From Soonwooa sp032078105 (lineage in GTDB: Bacteria; Bacteroidota; Bacteroidia; Flavobacteriales; Weeksellaceae), in assembly GCA_046269235.1 (NCBI GenBank), contig JBJZOS010000011.1:1-64000 (forward strand): 64,000 nucleotides of DNA, read 5' to 3'. The notes under the pieces were generated by a model. The model was not told where the DNA came from. It saw only the letters and a program-made list of their open reading frames with translations, and ran no database searches. Positions 53,303 through 61,013 of this stretch are shown here, one piece after another. How positions within the stretch are numbered: the stretch's first letter is position 1; the number at the start of each line of letters is the position of its first letter. Made by a program: the position numbers and the translations under genes.

Positions 53303-54385
53303 TTAAAAACTGACTGCCAGAGATGTCGTTACAAAATAGTTATTAGGAACCAACTGGTTATCTTTTTCAAAAATTCTATCTTTCGATGATAAGCCGCGGG
53401 CTTCAACACGCCACATTACATTATCTAGGATTTTGTAATCGTAATTGATTGAATATCCAAAAGTTTGGAATCCGTTTTTAGTTTCCGTAGGAATCATCAC
53501 GCCATTTTTATCATTATAATATTCTAATCTTGCACTTAGTCTGCTTTTTTCATTGGGTGTAAAATGTGCCATCATCACAGGCGAATACCAGCAATTATAT
53601 TGGCTACTGGCTTTTTCTTTCTGTTCTACACCAATGTCGAATCCAGCTAATAATGCCCATTTTTCGTTTAATTGAAAATTGGCATAAAGGTCATGAAAAT
53701 AACGCATCTGGCGAAGACTATCAGTTTTATCATTACCAATAAAAGAGCTACTATTAATACTTATTTTATCATTGAATTTATAAGTCAATTGATGACCAAA
53801 GGAAATGGAGTTATTGCCATCTACTTTTTGGATCCTTTGCCAACCATTAAGCACCAATCCGGCAAGATACAATTTGCCGTTATCCGAGGTGTAAGATACG
53901 CGCGCACCAGTCTCAAAATAAGGCGAATTTTCGGCTGCGATACTTCTTGTTAAAGTCCAACAATCGGTTCCAATAGCGCTTTCCCAACCGATATGAGAAG
54001 GTAAAATCCCTGCATCTAACCAGATATCTTTGGATTTTGACAACTTAACTCCAATGTTAGCTTCGTAGATATTTTTAAGTACACCTGACTCTGCAGCATA
54101 ATTCGCATTCATGTAAGTACCCGTGCCCAAAGCGATGTTAGCTCGTACATTCTCTTTGTTGTATGACGCTTTTATTATACCGATATTAAGATTAACCTCA
54201 TTATGACGCTGAAATGCGTACATAAAATTGGGACGATTGTGATGACTTGGATTTCCGAAATCGTAGCTATAATAGACATCAGCATATCCACTGATTTTTA
54301 AAGGAGATTCTTGTTTCAAAGAATCAATTTGCGCATAAGACATTGTAGTAAATAATGTCATAATGCCGAAGAAAAGTTTTTTCAT
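53303..54385 (-). CDS. outer-membrane porin (OmpL/BBP2-like) inside the kdp cluster
   Basis: Predicted beta-barrel of 360 residues. The start at 54385 (MKKLFFGIMTLFTTMSYAQ) gives a proper signal peptide; an in-frame ATG 24 bases earlier would add eight residues in front. Alternating strands run to the end, e.g. ISGYADVYYSYDFGNPSHHN, WLDAGILPSHIGWESAIG, and a terminal Phe (TTSLAVSF). The beginning resembles the putative beta-barrel porin-2 group. Placement between kdpC and kdpD on the same strand suggests that it lets potassium cross the outer membrane; this is inference. Confidence 0.8.
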   Translation of the reverse strand: MKKLFFGIMTLFTTMSYAQIDSLKQESPLKISGYADVYYSYDFGNPSHHNRPNFMYAFQRHNEVNLNIGIIKASYNKENVRANIALGTGTYMNANYAAESGVLKNIYEANIGVKLSKSKDIWLDAGILPSHIGWESAIGTDCWTLTRSIAAENSPYFETGARVSYTSDNGKLYLAGLVLNGWQRIQKVDGNNSISFGHQLTYKFNDKISINSSSFIGNDKTDSLRQMRYFHDLYANFQLNEKWALLAGFDIGVEQKEKASSQYNCWYSPVMMAHFTPNEKSRLSARLEYYNDKNGVMIPTETKNGFQTFGYSINYDYKILDNVMWRVEARGLSSKDRIFEKDNQLVPNNYFVTTSLAVSF

Positions 54386-54498
54386 TGTTTTGAAGAAATT
54401 TTCCGGCAAGCCTTACAACTTGCCGAAAAACAAAATATAAATTAATAAATATGGATTCTTTAGAAATTGACGAATAATAGTCATCCGTCAATCATCAT

Positions 54499-55059
54499 TT
54501 AACGTAATTGATCTAGCGCGATATTGAGCTTCAACACATTAATTTTTTCGGGTCCAAAAAGTCCTAATGCAGGTTTTTCGGTTTCAGTTTTTATTAGATC
54601 TAAAACTTTAGTTTCAGAAAGTTGACGACGACTCGCAATTCTTTTAGCTTGTACCTCTGCTGCTTTTACAGAAATATGAGGATCTAGTCCTGATCCACTC
54701 GCTGTAATCATATCCACTGGGATGTCTTGTTTTGCAATACCAGGATTGTGTTTCTGAAAATTCTCAATTCTCGCTTCTACCTCTTTAAGATATTCTGGAT
54801 TGGTTGCTCCTTTGTTACTAGCGCCAGAACCTGCTGCATTGTAATCTACAGCTGATGGTCTCGACCAAAAGTAATTGTCGTTATCAAATTTTTGTCCCAC
54901 ATTCGAGTAGTATTTTTTGCCTTGATAAGTTACAATTTCACCTTTTCCTTGGTTAGGACTCAACTGCGCAATTCCCCACATCAAAGCTGGATAAGCAACA
55001 GCCAAAACAAGTATCAAAGCTAAACTCATACGCAAGGCTGGTAATATATTATTTTTCAT
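54499..55059 (-). CDS. kdpC: potassium-transporting ATPase subunit C
   Basis: Single-span inner-membrane subunit that assists assembly and ion/nucleotide affinity of the KdpFABC pump. In 186 residues: membrane helix about 8-33, then the signature FWSRPSAVDYNAAGSGASNKG (split here; FWSRPSAVDYN at about 63-73), SGLDPHIS at about 126-133, and the terminal LNVLxLN-like INVLKLNIALDQL. Follows kdpB by 34 bases and precedes the porin gene by 113 bases. Confidence 0.95.
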   Translation of the reverse strand: MKNNILPALRMSLALILVLAVAYPALMWGIAQLSPNQGKGEIVTYQGKKYYSNVGQKFDNDNYFWSRPSAVDYNAAGSGASNKGATNPEYLKEVEARIENFQKHNPGIAKQDIPVDMITASGSGLDPHISVKAAEVQAKRIASRRQLSETKVLDLIKTETEKPALGLFGPEKINVLKLNIALDQLR

Positions 55060-55093
55060 TTTTTTTAAATTTTAAATAACAACAAGTCAATGA

Positions 55094-57208
55094 TTAAAAG
55101 AAGAATGACACTAGAATATCGATGATTTTAATCCCAATAAACGGGACGATAATACCACCAAGTCCGTAGATAAATAGATTTCTTCTTAATAAAGCCGAAG
55201 CTCCGATTGGTTTGTATGCAACACCTTTCAACGCCAACGGAATTAAAATCGGGATAATAATCGCATTGAAAATAATTGCAGAAAGAATAGCTGACTCTGG
55301 CGAATGCAATCGCATGATATTAAGTCCTTGCAAAGCTGGAATTGCCGCAATAAAAAGCGCTGGAATAATGGCAAAATACTTCGCTACATCATTCGCAATA
55401 CTAAATGTGGTCAGAGTTCCACGCGTCATCAAAAGCTGTTTTCCAATTTCTACAATCTCGATCAACTTCGTTGGATCGTTATCCAAATCCACCATGTTTC
55501 CAGCTTCTTTGGCTGCTTGCGTTCCACTGTTCATCGCGACGCCGACATCAGCTTGTGCCAAGGCTGGTGCATCGTTGGTTCCGTCGCCCATCATCGCTAC
55601 CAATCTTCCTTCGGATTGTTCTTTTTTGATGTAGTTCATTTTATCCTCAGGTTTTGCTTCTGCGATAAAGTCATCTACACCAGCCTTCTCTGCAATATAT
55701 TTCGCAGTTAAAGGATTGTCACCAGTAACCATCACGGTTTTAATTCCCATTTTGCGAAGTCTTTCGAAACGCTCTTGGATGCCTGGCTTGATAATATCTT
55801 GAAGTTCAATAACACCTAATACTTTCTCATTTTCTGCCAAAACTAAAGGCGTTCCACCGTTGGTCGAGATTCGGGTTACTTCTTCAGCAATCTCTTTAGG
55901 AACTATATTTCCAGCTTTTTCCACTAAATTTTTAATAGCATCAAAAGCACCTTTTCTAATTCTTTGATTTTCGAAATCCAATCCAGAACTTCTCGTCTCA
56001 GCCGTGAATTTTATAAATTGAATTTTAGACAAGGCATAATTCAACATTGTTCCGCGGTTGTTATACGCGATTTTCTCGCTGTCCGTTGTCCATTGTCCTT
56101 CGTCCTGTTGTGCTGCCAACTCCACAATCGACTTACCTTCTGGCGTTTCGTCCGTTAATGAACTTAAAGCGATAACATTTAGAAAATGTTGACTTTCTAC
56201 TCCTTGTGCTGCAAAAAAGTTAGTCGCTTTACGATTTCCGATCGTGATCGTTCCGGTTTTATCCAAAAGTAAAACATCGATATCACCAGCCGTTTCCACA
56301 GCTTTACCACTTTTAGTAATCACATTGGCACGCAAAGCTCTGTCCATCCCCGCAATCCCAATCGCAGAAAGCAATCCTCCAATCGTTGTCGGAATAAGAC
56401 AAACAAATAATGAGATAAATGCTGCAATCGTAATTGGCGCTTGTGCGTAATCTGCAAAAGGTTTTAGCGTCACTGTAACGATGATAAACACTAATGTAAA
56501 GCCAGCCAATAAGATTGTTAAAGCAATTTCGTTAGGTGTTTTTTGACGTGCTGCACCTTCTACCAATGCAATCATTTTGTCCAAAAAACTTTCGCCTTGT
56601 TCGGTTGTTGCAACCACTTTAATTTGGTCAGACAAAACTTTAGTTCCGCCAGTCACACTACTTTTGTCACCACCAGCTTCACGAATGACAGGCGCACTTT
56701 CACCAGTAATCGCACTTTCGTCAATAGTTGCCAAACCTTCGATAATTTCGCCATCTGCAGGAATAATATCGCCTGCTTCGCAAAGGAAAATATCGCCTTT
56801 CTTTAAAGTTGATGAGTTGATAACCGTAATCGGATATTGGTCAGATTTTTCACGAGAAAACTCGCCGTTTCCGATATTCAGTTTTTTTGCAGGCGTTTCT
56901 TCTCTTGTTTTTCTAAGACTATCCGCTTGTGCTTTTCCTCGTGCTTCTGCGATAGCTTCAGCAAAATTTGCAAAAAGCAAAGTCACAAATAAGATTAAAA
57001 AAACTGCAAAATTGTATGCAAAACTGCCTTGTGATTTTTCGCCAAGTAATGTCCAAATACTAACGCAAAGCATAATAACTGTCCCTATTTCTACCAAAAA
57101 CATAATTGGATTACGGAACATTGTTTTAGGGTTTAGTTTCACAAAAGATTCTGCGAGTGCTGTTTGCACCATATCTTTTTGAAACAATGATTTATTTTGA
57201 GATTTCAT
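55094..57208 (-). CDS. kdpB: potassium-transporting ATPase subunit B
   Basis: P-type ATPase catalytic subunit that energises potassium import. The 704-residue length is typical. Phosphorylation motif DKTGTIT (in DVLLLDKTGTITIGNRKAT), actuator motif TGESAPV, nucleotide-binding KGAFDAI and the hinge MMGDGTNDAPALAQADVGVAM are intact. About seven membrane helices. 13 bases behind kdpA and 34 before kdpC: the usual kdpABC order. Confidence 0.97.
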   Translation of the reverse strand: MKSQNKSLFQKDMVQTALAESFVKLNPKTMFRNPIMFLVEIGTVIMLCVSIWTLLGEKSQGSFAYNFAVFLILFVTLLFANFAEAIAEARGKAQADSLRKTREETPAKKLNIGNGEFSREKSDQYPITVINSSTLKKGDIFLCEAGDIIPADGEIIEGLATIDESAITGESAPVIREAGGDKSSVTGGTKVLSDQIKVVATTEQGESFLDKMIALVEGAARQKTPNEIALTILLAGFTLVFIIVTVTLKPFADYAQAPITIAAFISLFVCLIPTTIGGLLSAIGIAGMDRALRANVITKSGKAVETAGDIDVLLLDKTGTITIGNRKATNFFAAQGVESQHFLNVIALSSLTDETPEGKSIVELAAQQDEGQWTTDSEKIAYNNRGTMLNYALSKIQFIKFTAETRSSGLDFENQRIRKGAFDAIKNLVEKAGNIVPKEIAEEVTRISTNGGTPLVLAENEKVLGVIELQDIIKPGIQERFERLRKMGIKTVMVTGDNPLTAKYIAEKAGVDDFIAEAKPEDKMNYIKKEQSEGRLVAMMGDGTNDAPALAQADVGVAMNSGTQAAKEAGNMVDLDNDPTKLIEIVEIGKQLLMTRGTLTTFSIANDVAKYFAIIPALFIAAIPALQGLNIMRLHSPESAILSAIIFNAIIIPILIPLALKGVAYKPIGASALLRRNLFIYGLGGIIVPFIGIKIIDILVSFFF

Positions 57209-57221
57209 TTTCTGTTAAAAT

Positions 57222-58910
57222 TTATTTTATAGAAAAATATTCAGCGATTGGTCCCAAGGCAAGTGATGGGAAAAATGCAAGTGCTGCAATGATGATGATA
57301 ACGGCAAAAACCATTAATCCAAAAGTTGTGGTGTCGGTTTTTAAAGTACCTGCACTTTCTGGGATAAAGCGTTTCTCAGCCAATAATCCAGCGATGGCAA
57401 CAGGACCGATAATTGGAAGATAACGGCTAAGGATTAATACAAATCCTGTCGAGATATTCCACCAAGGCGTGTTATCACCAAGTCCTTCGAAACCACTTCC
57501 GTTATTAGCTGATGCGGAAGTAAATTCGTACAACATTTCGCTAAATCCGTGGAAACCTGGATTATTAAGCGTTGCTGCGCCTTCACTTGGCATTGCCGCT
57601 GTTAAGGCTGTACCAACAAGAATTAAGAAAGGATGTAAAAGTGCTATCATCATAGCGATTTTCATTTCGCGCGCTTCAATTTTTTTACCCAAAAATTCAG
57701 GAGTTCTACCCACCATTAATCCGCTGATGAAAACTGCCAAAATAATAAAGACAAAAAAGTTAAGAATACCAACGCCAACACCACCGTAGAAAGCATTAAT
57801 CATCATTGCCAACAACTCATTCATCCCAGATAAAGGCATCGAACTGTCTTGCATTGCATTAATAGATCCTGTCGAGATAACTGTCGTTACAATACTCCAG
57901 AAGCCTGATGCCGCCGCACCAATTCGGGCTTCTTTACCTTCCATCGCACCCAGTGCATTATCAATCCCCATGGACGAAATCATTGGATTACCATTCATCT
58001 CCATAATGATATTTGGTACAGCTAATGCAAGAAAACCAACAGTCATTACACCATAGATCATCCAAGACAATTTTCGACGTTTAATAAAGAATCCAAAAGC
58101 GAAAACCATTGCCACAGGAATTATGAACTGCGCAATCATCTCCGTCATATTACTTATATAAGTTGGGTTTTCTAAAGGATGAATACTATTAACTCCGAAA
58201 AATCCTCCACCATTGGTTCCTAAATGTTTAATAGCGATAAAAGCTGCAGCAGGACCACGAGAAACTTCGACTTTATCACCTTGGAAATTGACAATTGCGT
58301 CTTTACCTTCAAAAGTCATTGGTGTACCTTGGAAAGCCAAAATACTTGCAACAACTATAGACATTGGTAAAAGAATACGTGTACAAGATTTCACAAAGAA
58401 GTTGTAAAAATTACCGAGTTGCGTTGTTGTTTTGTCTCTGAATGCGCGGAAAACAACTGCAGCAGCAGCCATACCAACACCCGCACTTACGAATTGTAAA
58501 AACATCAACCACATTTGTCCCAAATACGACATGCCCGTTTCTCCAGAATAATGCTGAAGATTACAGTTAACCATGAAAGAGATAATTGTATTAAATGCTA
58601 AATCTGCAGACATGCTAGGATTATGATCAGGATTAAGAGGCAAGCTACCTTGTGTCATCAAAATAACCATACCTAATAGAAACCAAACCAAATTGATTGT
58701 TATTAAGGCTTGAAGGTGTTTTTGCCACGTCATTTCTGCATTAGGATTAACACCTGCAACTTTAAAAATTAGTTTTTCTAGTGGACCGAAAATCCGATTT
58801 CCACTTTTACTTTCTCCGCCATATACTCTGGCAATGTACTTCCCTAGTGGAAAAGCCAGCAGCATTGTTAGCGTAAACATGGCTATAACGCCTAGTATTT
58901 CTGTATTCAT
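57222..58910 (-). CDS. kdpA: potassium-transporting ATPase subunit A
   Basis: Channel-like subunit that binds and conducts potassium, related to Trk/Ktr channels. The 562 residues hold about ten membrane helices and the four selectivity-filter repeats, among them GTNGGGFFGVNSIHPLENP (about 231-249) and SASANNGSGFEGL near residue 470. The length and the start MNTEILGVIAMFTLTMLLAF are normal. It follows four micro-genes, including kdpF, on the same strand. Confidence 0.97.
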   Translation of the reverse strand: MNTEILGVIAMFTLTMLLAFPLGKYIARVYGGESKSGNRIFGPLEKLIFKVAGVNPNAEMTWQKHLQALITINLVWFLLGMVILMTQGSLPLNPDHNPSMSADLAFNTIISFMVNCNLQHYSGETGMSYLGQMWLMFLQFVSAGVGMAAAAVVFRAFRDKTTTQLGNFYNFFVKSCTRILLPMSIVVASILAFQGTPMTFEGKDAIVNFQGDKVEVSRGPAAAFIAIKHLGTNGGGFFGVNSIHPLENPTYISNMTEMIAQFIIPVAMVFAFGFFIKRRKLSWMIYGVMTVGFLALAVPNIIMEMNGNPMISSMGIDNALGAMEGKEARIGAAASGFWSIVTTVISTGSINAMQDSSMPLSGMNELLAMMINAFYGGVGVGILNFFVFIILAVFISGLMVGRTPEFLGKKIEAREMKIAMMIALLHPFLILVGTALTAAMPSEGAATLNNPGFHGFSEMLYEFTSASANNGSGFEGLGDNTPWWNISTGFVLILSRYLPIIGPVAIAGLLAEKRFIPESAGTLKTDTTTFGLMVFAVIIIIAALAFFPSLALGPIAEYFSIK

Positions 58911-58937
58911 TTCTGAAAAAAATATTTTATAGAATTA

Positions 58938-59048
58938 TTAAATCTGCTTTAGCCGAATCAAAGCCAAGTATATTATGGCAACAACAAATGCCCACATCAT
59001 TAATACAATAAAAAAATTGTGAATTTGCTTTTTGATTTCGGGTTTCAT
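58938..59048 (-). CDS. 36-residue membrane micro-protein before kdpA
   Basis: Reading frame of 36 codons: polar start MKPEIKKQIHNF, then one hydrophobic segment (FFIVLMMWAFVVAIIYLALI) and a basic end RLKQI. One membrane helix with a positively charged N-terminal side. It begins only 3 bases after the kdpF stop and ends 27 bases before kdpA, so it is embedded in the operon. Family not recognised. Its compactness and position favour a real gene, but there is no independent proof. Confidence 0.6.
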   Translation of the reverse strand: MKPEIKKQIHNFFIVLMMWAFVVAIIYLALIRLKQI

Positions 59049-59051
59049 TTT

Positions 59052-59129
59052 TTAGAATTTTTCCGGTTTTAGCAATACATAGATGATGTAGATAAACACC
59101 ATGATTGCGATAATAAATAGTAATGTCAT
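59052..59129 (-). CDS. kdpF: potassium-transporting ATPase subunit F
   Basis: Micro-protein of 25 residues with one membrane helix (MTLLFIIAIMVFIYIIYVLL) ending KPEKF. The pattern of a single helix ended by Tyr-x-Leu-hydrophobic and a P/A-E-x-F tail is that of KdpF, which stabilises the KdpABC complex. It stands upstream of kdpA as in other kdp operons, but here it is separated from kdpA by another micro-gene. Confidence 0.8.
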   Translation of the reverse strand: MTLLFIIAIMVFIYIIYVLLKPEKF

Positions 59130-59158
59130 TTTGATAAATCTTTAATTTTGATCTGTAA

Positions 59159-59242
59159 TTACATTTTTTCGAAAAAGTCAATGGCTTTATAAAAAATTGC
59201 AAAACACATAATCCCTGCAAGGACTAGAATAATTGTAAGCAT
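59159..59242 (-). CDS. 27-residue membrane micro-protein in the kdp leader
   Basis: Frame of 27 codons: MLTIILVLAGIMCFAIFY followed by KAIDFFEKM. One membrane helix with a short amphipathic end. It lies 29 bases before kdpF and 15 bases behind the 45-codon micro-gene. Not recognised as a named family, though similar short proteins may occur beside kdp genes of other Bacteroidota. Confidence 0.6.
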   Translation of the reverse strand: MLTIILVLAGIMCFAIFYKAIDFFEKM

Positions 59243-59257
59243 GAGTGGAAAATTTAA

Positions 59258-59395
59258 TCATGATAAAAATTGAGCGATGGCACATGCGACAAATCCGAAG
59301 ATTGCAATTCCCAAAACAATATGTTTGGGTTTTATACCATAATGATGAAACTGTGTTCGTCTTACTAAATGAATTTTTTGAGCTTTTGTTCTCAT
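59258..59395 (-). CDS. 45-residue membrane micro-protein, first gene of the kdp unit
   Basis: Frame of 45 codons starting MRTKAQKIHLVRRTQFHHYG (basic, His-rich) and then a single hydrophobic segment (IVLGIAIFGFVACAIAQFL). It is the first frame behind the candidate sigma-54 promoter at 59415-59433. Not recognised. The basic N-terminal half could sit on the cytoplasmic side. It could be a regulator or extra subunit of the pump; this is inference from position. Confidence 0.55.
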   Translation of the reverse strand: MRTKAQKIHLVRRTQFHHYGIKPKHIVLGIAIFGFVACAIAQFLS

Positions 59396-59414
59396 ATGTT
59401 TATTTTATTTGTTC

Positions 59415-59433
59415 GAAAACACTAATGCCAAAA
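59415..59433 (-). promoter_or_regulatory. candidate sigma-54 (-24/-12) promoter of the kdp operon
   Basis: The minus strand reads TTGGCATTAGTGTTTTCGA. The -24 box TTGGCA is perfect; the -12 box (TTGC expected at the right distance) is TTTT, so it is weak. No TAnnTTTG promoter was seen here, and the adjacent regulator is sigma-54 dependent, which favours this reading. Confidence 0.4.
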
Positions 59434-59470
59434 CATAATCCATTTTAGAAATAAAATATTTAAAATATTA

Positions 59471-59490
59471 ATTATCAAAGCATTATCAAA
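59471..59490. promoter_or_regulatory. direct repeat, possible activator-binding site for kdp
   Basis: ATTATCAAA occurs twice (59471-59479 and 59482-59490), 11 bases apart, i.e. on the same face of the helix, about 40-60 bases upstream of the candidate sigma-54 promoter. Confidence 0.4.
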
Positions 59491-59519
59491 TAAAAACTTA
59501 ATTCCAAACACAAAAAAAA

Positions 59520-59536
59520 CCTATCAAAATGATAGG
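59520..59536 (-). terminator. terminator of the sigma-54 response regulator gene
   Basis: CCTATCA, loop AAA, TGATAGG; a run of eight T follows on the minus strand. It separates the regulator gene from the kdp operon. Confidence 0.8.
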
Positions 59537-59561
59537 CTTCTTCTCAAAACGATACTATTTT

Positions 59562-60902
59562 TTAGAGTTGGTACTCTTCTATTTTTCGGTACAAAGTTGC
59601 AATTCCGATTTCCATGAGACGCGCCGCTTCGGCTTTGTTACCTTTGGTAAATTTCAGAATCTTTTGGATGTGTTGCTTTTCTATATTCGCCATCGAAAAC
59701 TCAGACAAATCATGATCCTTAGCAGAAGCCGAATTAACAATAAAATCTAAAGGAAGACTTTCTAACAAAAGCTCGGAACCATCAGTTAAAATGACACTTC
59801 GTTCTATAATGTTGCGAAGTTCGCGAATGTTGCCCTTCCAGTTATGTTTTTGCAAAGCCTCCAAATATTCTGACGAAATCGACCTAATATGTTTGGAAGA
59901 TTTAATGGAAAATTTAGATAAGAAAAACTGTGCTAATGCAGGAATATCAGCAACTCGATCGCGCAAAGAAGGCAACAAAATTTGGAAAACCGCAATCCTG
60001 TAAAACAAATCTTCTCGGAAATTAGAAGCGTCAATTTCTTGTTGTAAGTTGCGGTTGGTTGCGGCAATAATCCGCACATTGACTTTTATAGGTTTGGTAT
60101 CGCCGACTTTCAAAAACTCGCCAGATTCTAGAACTCGTAATAATTTGGCTTGTAAATCGAGTGGCATTTCACCAATCTCATCAAGGAAAACCGTACCGTT
60201 ATTCGCTTCTTCAAAAATGCCTTTTGCATCTTTAACAGCGCCAGTAAAAGCGCCAGCTTTGTGTCCAAACAATTCATTTTCTAAAAGCTCTTTACTAAAA
60301 GCCGAACAATTGACCGCAATAAAATTCTGCTTGCTCCGTAAACTTGCATTATGAATGGCTTGTGCGAAAACTTCTTTTCCCGTTCCGGTTTCGCCAGTCA
60401 ATAAAACCGTTGCGTCCGTTGTTGCAACTTTCTTTGCTGAATCTATTGCCAACTTCAGCGACTTCGATTCTCCAACAATACTGTCAAATGATTGTTGATC
60501 TCCTAATTGTTTTTCAAGCTGAAGAATGCGACGATTAAGCTTTACTTTTTCGGCAGCTTTGTAAACCAACGGAATAATCTTGTTATTGTCATCGCCTTTA
60601 GTAATATAGTCGAAAGCACCATTTTTAATCGCTTGGACGCCGTCTGGTATGTTTCCAAAAGCAGTCAGCAAAATAACTTCGGTCGCTGGATATTGCTTTT
60701 TCACCCATTTGGAAAAATCGACACCGCTGCCATCTGGCAATTTGACGTCGCAGACTACAACATCAATATCTTCCAGTTCTAAACGCTTGGTGGCTGCTTT
60801 CAGATTAGAAACCGTTATAACATCAAAATCTTCAAGACCCAAAATTCGGGCTAATAAGGTTCTAATTTTTTCTTCGTCGTCTATGATAAGTACTGCTGCC
60901 AT
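59562..60902 (-). CDS. sigma-54-dependent response regulator (NtrC family) of the Kdp cluster
   Basis: Transcription activator of 446 residues from the ATG at 60902 (MAAVLIIDDEEKIR); a longer frame from 60974 would add 24 residues and overlap the promoter. Receiver domain 1-120 with acidic pair Asp8/Asp9, phospho-Asp52 (VVVCDVKLPDG) and Lys in YITKGDD. AAA+ domain about 140-375 with Walker A GETGTGKE, the sigma-54 contact loop GAFTGA, Walker B GTVFLDEIGEM and the R-finger region. C-terminal Fis-type HTH (NKAEAARLMEIGIATLYRKI). In place of OmpR-type KdpE it probably receives phosphate from the cluster's kinase. Confidence 0.92.
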   Translation of the reverse strand: MAAVLIIDDEEKIRTLLARILGLEDFDVITVSNLKAATKRLELEDIDVVVCDVKLPDGSGVDFSKWVKKQYPATEVILLTAFGNIPDGVQAIKNGAFDYITKGDDNNKIIPLVYKAAEKVKLNRRILQLEKQLGDQQSFDSIVGESKSLKLAIDSAKKVATTDATVLLTGETGTGKEVFAQAIHNASLRSKQNFIAVNCSAFSKELLENELFGHKAGAFTGAVKDAKGIFEEANNGTVFLDEIGEMPLDLQAKLLRVLESGEFLKVGDTKPIKVNVRIIAATNRNLQQEIDASNFREDLFYRIAVFQILLPSLRDRVADIPALAQFFLSKFSIKSSKHIRSISSEYLEALQKHNWKGNIRELRNIIERSVILTDGSELLLESLPLDFIVNSASAKDHDLSEFSMANIEKQHIQKILKFTKGNKAEAARLMEIGIATLYRKIEEYQL

Positions 60903-60917
60903 TGATAAAATAAAACA

Positions 60918-60925
60918 CAAAGGTA
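60918..60925 (-). promoter_or_regulatory. -7 element of the response regulator gene
   Basis: The minus strand reads TACCTTTG, 15 bases before the ATG at 60902; this supports the shorter start. Confidence 0.55.
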
Positions 60926-61013
60926 AAAGAATAAAATTTGATTTTTTTGCTATTTTTAAATATAGAGTTTGCAATCCCCAAAACCAATCTTAACGCACAA
61001 TATTTAACAATTA

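Noticed and set aside
55212..55711. Long reading frames opposite kdpB and other conserved genes
   Set aside because: They lie fully antisense to strongly conserved genes, have unnatural composition and no family resemblance; they are shadows of the coding strand.
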